Positions 6,274 through 9,206 of a DNA stretch of 9,206 bases are shown here, in pieces. The DNA is from Saprospiraceae bacterium (lineage in GTDB: Bacteria > Bacteroidota > Bacteroidia > Chitinophagales > Saprospiraceae): NCBI GenBank assembly GCA_015494245.1, contig WGBN01000074.1, positions 1 through 9,206 on the forward strand, written 5' to 3'. The stretch's first letter is position 1. The number at the start of each line of letters is the position of its first letter. Position numbers and translations under genes: made by a program. The notes below the pieces were generated by a model. The model was not told where the DNA came from. It ran no database searches and saw only the letters and a program-made list of their open reading frames with translations.

Positions 6274-7626
6274 TTATCGTTTTTGCAGGCTTAAAAGTTT
6301 ATATACACTCTCCTTAAATTGGTCTCCTCTGTCCTCGTAATTCTTAAAAAGGTCAAAGCTGGCGCAGGCCGGTGAGAGCAAAACAACATCGCCGGCAACG
6401 GCATGGCGCATGGCTCTTTCAATGGCTTCATCCGTACTGCGGGCTTCTTCCACATTTGCCAGTACATTCCCAAACGCCTCTATGAGCTTCCCGTTTTCAG
6501 CCCCGAGGCAAACCAGCGCTTTGACCTTTTCGCGCACCAAAGGCTCGAGCAGGCTGTAATCATTTCCCTTATCAGTCCCTCCGGCAATCCAAACGACGGG
6601 GCGCTGCATGGCATCTAAGGCATAGCGAACGGCATCTACATTGGTGGCTTTGCTGTCATTAATGAACAGTACATCATCTATTTCAGCCACTTTTTCCAGG
6701 CGATGCGGCACGTTGACAAAACTGTCCAATCCTGCCTGAATGGCATTTGGCGAAAGCCCTGTCAACAAAGCTATGCGTATGGCAAACATAGCATTCAGCA
6801 AGTTGTGCTTTCCCATGAGGCCACTGCCAATCAGGCTATAGGAGTGCTCCCCTACCCGGAAATTACTTTCCTGTGCGCCTTCCTCCAGACTCAGAGGTAA
6901 AATCTGAGCATGAAGTGTTTCTTGTTTGGCGAAAGCCTTTAAAAAAGTTTTCGTATGAGGGTCATTTTCCCAATAAAGGAAAAAATCACCTTTTTGCTGG
7001 GCTGCAGTAATTTGCAATTTGGCCAGAGCATAGCGCCCCAACTCGTATTTGTAGCGGTCCAGGTGATCGGGCGTGATGTTGAGCAAAGCGGCGATATGCG
7101 GACGAAAGCCCTCAGCATTTTCCAACTGAAAACTGCTCAACTCGAGCACGTAATAATCTGCCTCTTCGCCTTCGGCCAAAATGCGTGCAAAGCTGCGGCC
7201 GATGTTGCCCGCAGCGGGAGCTCGCAAACCGGCGGCTTGCAGGATGTGCGCTGTTAAACCCGTCGTGGTAGTCTTTCCGTTGCTGCCTGTGATGGCGATG
7301 ATTTTTTCTGCTTCCGCAAAATGCGCGGCAAAGGCAATCTCCGACATCAGAGGCGTGCCTGCCTCCCGCAAAGCACTGACCACTTCTGCCGTGGGAGGAA
7401 CGCCCGGGCTCTTGATCACCAGGTCACACCCCTTCAAAAAAGCTATGCTGTGGCGCCCTTCCTCAAAAGGAATACCCGCCGATTGCAATTCCTCACGGGC
7501 AGCATCGGACAGCTTGCCCATGTCCGAGACAAAGGGCTTCATGCCCTGCTTTGCAGCGAGCAAAGCAGCGCCTATACCGCTTTCACCGGCTCCCAAAATA
7601 CCTATGTTGTGCCATTTATCTCGCAT
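6274..7626 (-). CDS. murD: UDP-N-acetylmuramoyl-L-alanine--D-glutamate ligase MurD
   Basis: MurD is the cytoplasmic ATP-dependent ligase adding D-glutamate to UDP-MurNAc-L-Ala. Its 450 residues match the family. Domain 1 has IGILGAGESGIGAALLA (8-24) and IKSPGVPP (71-78). Domain 2 has the P-loop TGSNGKTTTT (113-122), GNIG (140-143), LELSSFQLE (161-169) and NITPDHLDRY (183-192). GKHNLLNAMFA (272-282) and VPHRLEKV (306-313) lead into domain 3, with NDSKATNVDAV (323-333), IAGGTDKGNDYS (347-358) and LLSPACASFDLFKNYEDRGDQF (416-437). SSFQLE, NDSKATN and SPACASFD are specific to MurD within the Mur ligases. It starts 6 bases after the mraY stop and ends 3 bases before ftsW. Two copies of the repeated 12-mer lie inside this gene. 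Confidence 0.98.
   Translation of the reverse strand: MRDKWHNIGILGAGESGIGAALLAAKQGMKPFVSDMGKLSDAAREELQSAGIPFEEGRHSIAFLKGCDLVIKSPGVPPTAEVVSALREAGTPLMSEIAFAAHFAEAEKIIAITGSNGKTTTTGLTAHILQAAGLRAPAAGNIGRSFARILAEGEEADYYVLELSSFQLENAEGFRPHIAALLNITPDHLDRYKYELGRYALAKLQITAAQQKGDFFLYWENDPHTKTFLKAFAKQETLHAQILPLSLEEGAQESNFRVGEHSYSLIGSGLMGKHNLLNAMFAIRIALLTGLSPNAIQAGLDSFVNVPHRLEKVAEIDDVLFINDSKATNVDAVRYALDAMQRPVVWIAGGTDKGNDYSLLEPLVREKVKALVCLGAENGKLIEAFGNVLANVEEARSTDEAIERAMRHAVAGDVVLLSPACASFDLFKNYEDRGDQFKESVYKLLSLQKR
6745..6758 (+). repeat. Repeated 12-mer, copy 4 (inside murD)
   Basis: The plus strand reads ATTTGGCGAAAGCC. In murD the complementary strand encodes LSPN (291-294), a different reading frame from the other coding copies. 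Confidence 0.6.
6925..6937 (+). repeat. Repeated 12-mer, copy 5 (inside murD)
   Basis: The plus strand reads TTTGGCGAAAGCC. In murD the complementary strand encodes AFAK (231-234). The match to copy 3 continues through TTTAAAAAA to position 6946. Confidence 0.6.
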
Positions 7627-7632
7627 TGCAAA

Positions 7633-8886
7633 TCAACGTATTTTAAGCGTTAACAAGGTCGCTACAGCAAGCAAAATGCCCACTATCCAAAAGCGAACTA
7701 CAATTTTGGGCTCGGGCATGCCCAATTTTTGAAAATGGTGGTGCAAGGGCGACATCTTAAAAATGCGACGTCCCTCACCGTATTTTTTCCTGGTGTATTT
7801 AAAGTAAGCCACCTGCAAAACCACCGATAAATTCTCCACCAGAAAAATGCCGCACAAAATCGGAATCAACAGTTCTTTCCTCAAAAGAATGGCGAGCGCG
7901 GCAATGATGCCTCCCAAAGTGAGACTGCCCGTGTCGCCCATAAAAATCTGGGCCGGATAGGCATTGTACCACAAAAAACCGAGGGTGGCGCCCATAAAAG
8001 CAGCCGAAAAAATCACCAGCTCCTGGCTCTCCGGCAGGAAGAGGATGTTGAGATAATCAGAAGCAATGGCATTACTCGACACATAAGCAAAAAGCCCCAG
8101 GGCCGCTCCGATGATGGCCGAAACACCCGTAGCCAGGCCATCCAAACCATCTGTGAGGTTGGCTGCATTTGACACGGCTGTAACAATAAAAATCACCCAG
8201 GGAATGAACAGCAGCCAGCCCCAGCGGGCAATGTTGTCCGAAGCAAAAGCCAGCACACCTGCATAATTGACGTGCTTGTCTTTGACAAAGGGGATGTCCG
8301 TCAAAGGGGCATGCACTATGGCATAAAGGGGCTTGCTCTCGCTGCCTTCGTCTTCATACACTACGCGCTCTATTTCATAACCGGCAGCTCTGGCCTCTGC
8401 ATAATCCACGCGCACGAGTACGCCTTCGTGAAAGAGCATGACCAGTGCCACAATCAGCCCCAGCCCCACCTGGCCCAAGACTTTGAATTTCCCGCGCAAA
8501 CCTTCTTTGTCTTTTTTCACAACCTTGATGTAGTCATCAACAAATCCGATGACGCCCATCCAGACCGTAGAGAGTAACATGACTTGCACGTAAATGTTTT
8601 TCAAATCCGCCATCAGCAGGGTGGGTACCAGGATGGACATGATGATGATGAGCCCGCCCATAGTCGGCGTACCTGTTTTTTCCATTTGACCTTCGAGCCC
8701 CAGGTCTCGCACGGTTTCTTTCATCTGGAAGCCCTGAATCAGTTTGATCAACCTGCCGCCAAACAACATGCCGATGATGAGGGAGAGGATAATAGCCGTA
8801 CCCGCCCGGAAGGAGACAAAGTTAAACAGTCCTGCCCCGGGGAAGTCCCGTGTTTTATCTAACCATGTAAACAATTCGTACAGCAT
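7633..8886 (-). CDS. mraY: Phospho-N-acetylmuramoyl-pentapeptide-transferase MraY
   Basis: MraY is the inner-membrane enzyme that transfers phospho-MurNAc-pentapeptide to undecaprenyl phosphate, forming lipid I. The 417-residue product is polytopic (about ten helices). Family motifs are [13 protein letters not shown] (68-80), GFVDDYIKV (114-122) with the catalytic DD pair, [15 protein letters not shown] (240-254), [16 protein letters not shown] (310-325) with the third key aspartate (318), and [12 protein letters not shown] (378-389) with the HHH motif. It is about 55 residues longer than E. coli MraY. Much of the excess is an insertion at about 157-195, in the predicted periplasmic loop after the fourth helix, ahead of the conserved IPFVKD segment. 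Long MraY proteins of this kind are usual in Bacteroidota. The ATG at 8886 is preceded by GAGGA four bases upstream. It follows murE by 27 bases. Confidence 0.98.
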   Translation of the reverse strand: MLYELFTWLDKTRDFPGAGLFNFVSFRAGTAIILSLIIGMLFGGRLIKLIQGFQMKETVRDLGLEGQMEKTGTPTMGGLIIIMSILVPTLLMADLKNIYVQVMLLSTVWMGVIGFVDDYIKVVKKDKEGLRGKFKVLGQVGLGLIVALVMLFHEGVLVRVDYAEARAAGYEIERVVYEDEGSESKPLYAIVHAPLTDIPFVKDKHVNYAGVLAFASDNIARWGWLLFIPWVIFIVTAVSNAANLTDGLDGLATGVSAIIGAALGLFAYVSSNAIASDYLNILFLPESQELVIFSAAFMGATLGFLWYNAYPAQIFMGDTGSLTLGGIIAALAILLRKELLIPILCGIFLVENLSVVLQVAYFKYTRKKYGEGRRIFKMSPLHHHFQKLGMPEPKIVVRFWIVGILLAVATLLTLKIR

Positions 8887-8890
8887 GATA

Positions 8891-8895
8891 TCCTC
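8891..8895 (-). promoter_or_regulatory. Ribosome binding site of mraY (GAGGA)
   Basis: The minus strand reads GAGGA four bases before the mraY ATG. It is the only good Shine-Dalgarno match noticed at a gene start in this window and supports the start at 8886. The spacing is a little short. Confidence 0.5.
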
Positions 8896-8905
8896 AGCAG
8901 TTTGG

Positions 8906-8924
8906 AAAGCGCCTCAGGCGCCTT
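8906..8924 (-). other. Hairpin at the murE stop codon, murE-mraY junction
   Basis: The transcribed strand reads AAGGCGCC-TGA-GGCGCTTT. The arms (8917-8924 and 8906-8913) form a stem of eight pairs, including five G-C pairs and one G-U, and the three-base loop is the murE stop codon itself. Only three T follow on the minus strand, so termination of the dcw transcript here is unlikely. On the plus strand the arm is followed by TTTTT, so a weak terminator for any antisense transcript is possible. It may instead slow ribosomes or affect mraY translation. Confidence 0.55.
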
Positions 8925-9206
8925 TTTGGGTCAAGCGGGTTTTCAGAGCCTTGGAAAGTTCTTCCACATCGTCGAAGGGCTTTTTGACGCCCTTGATATC
9001 CTGGTATTTTTCGTGTCCTTTGCCGGCGAGGAGGATGACATCTCCTTCGCGGGCCAGTTGTGCGGCTGTGCGTATGGCCTGACGGCGGTCGCTGATGACC
9101 AGCGTTTTGGCCATTTGCTCTTCAGATAAGCCTGCCTGCATGTCTTGCAGGATGGCCTCCGGCTCTTCAGAGCGCGGATTGTCGGAAGTCAAAATCAATT
9201 GATCAC
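8914..9206 (-). CDS. murE: UDP-MurNAc-tripeptide synthetase MurE, C-terminal part (starts outside the window)
   Basis: MurE adds the third residue to UDP-MurNAc-L-Ala-D-Glu in the cytoplasm. Only the last 97 complete codons are present, and the frame is open to the window edge. The fragment is the C-terminal substrate-binding domain: [13 protein letters not shown], with DNPR encoded at 9172-9183, then [34 protein letters not shown] and a final PFDDVEEL. The AGKGHE-x-YQ and FDD motifs are characteristic of MurE. DNPR is the signature of meso-diaminopimelate-adding enzymes, whereas lysine-adding ones differ at the last position, so mDAP is inferred as substrate. It ends QKGA and stops inside a hairpin loop 27 bases before mraY. 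The identity is secure; the substrate inference is good but based on one motif. Confidence 0.96.
   Translation of the reverse strand, partial: DQLILTSDNPRSEEPEAILQDMQAGLSEEQMAKTLVISDRRQAIRTAAQLAREGDVILLAGKGHEKYQDIKGVKKPFDDVEELSKALKTRLTQKGA

Overview
The window is a minus-strand stretch of a division and cell wall (dcw) cluster. Read in the direction of transcription, from the high-coordinate end, the order is murE (3' end only), mraY, murD, ftsW, murG, murC, ftsQ, ftsA, ftsZ (5' end only). All nine genes are on the minus strand and look intact apart from the two cut by the window edges. No transposon, tRNA, rRNA, CRISPR array or foreign-looking block was seen.

Organism: most likely a member of the Bacteroidota with roughly balanced base composition. 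Four things suggest this: murC runs directly into ftsQ with no murB or ddl between them; MraY is long (417 residues) with an extra segment in a periplasmic loop; FtsQ and FtsW have Bacteroidota-style sequence; and nearly all genes lack a strong Shine-Dalgarno sequence. The MurE fragment carries a DNPR motif, typical of enzymes that add meso-diaminopimelate, which fits a Gram-negative wall. This phylum call comes from recognition, not from a database search.

Layout and function: MurC, MurD and MurE build the cytoplasmic UDP-MurNAc-peptide. MraY moves it to the lipid carrier to form lipid I, and MurG adds GlcNAc to form lipid II. FtsW polymerises glycan strands at the septum, FtsQ is the periplasmic-facing divisome scaffold, FtsA anchors the Z-ring to the membrane, and FtsZ forms the ring. 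Genes from mraY to ftsQ are packed with gaps of 1 to 6 bases or ATGA stop/start overlaps (ftsW-murG and murC-ftsQ), which points to one transcript with translational coupling. The only larger gaps are murE-mraY (27 bases, mostly a hairpin), ftsQ-ftsA (75 bases, with a hairpin) and ftsA-ftsZ (54 bases).

The main unexplained signal is at DNA level. The 12-mer TTTGGCGAAAGC occurs five times, in both orientations, in one spacer and four coding positions (in murC, murG and twice in murD) that use different reading frames. No undescribed multi-gene system is visible; the gene content is a normal dcw cluster.
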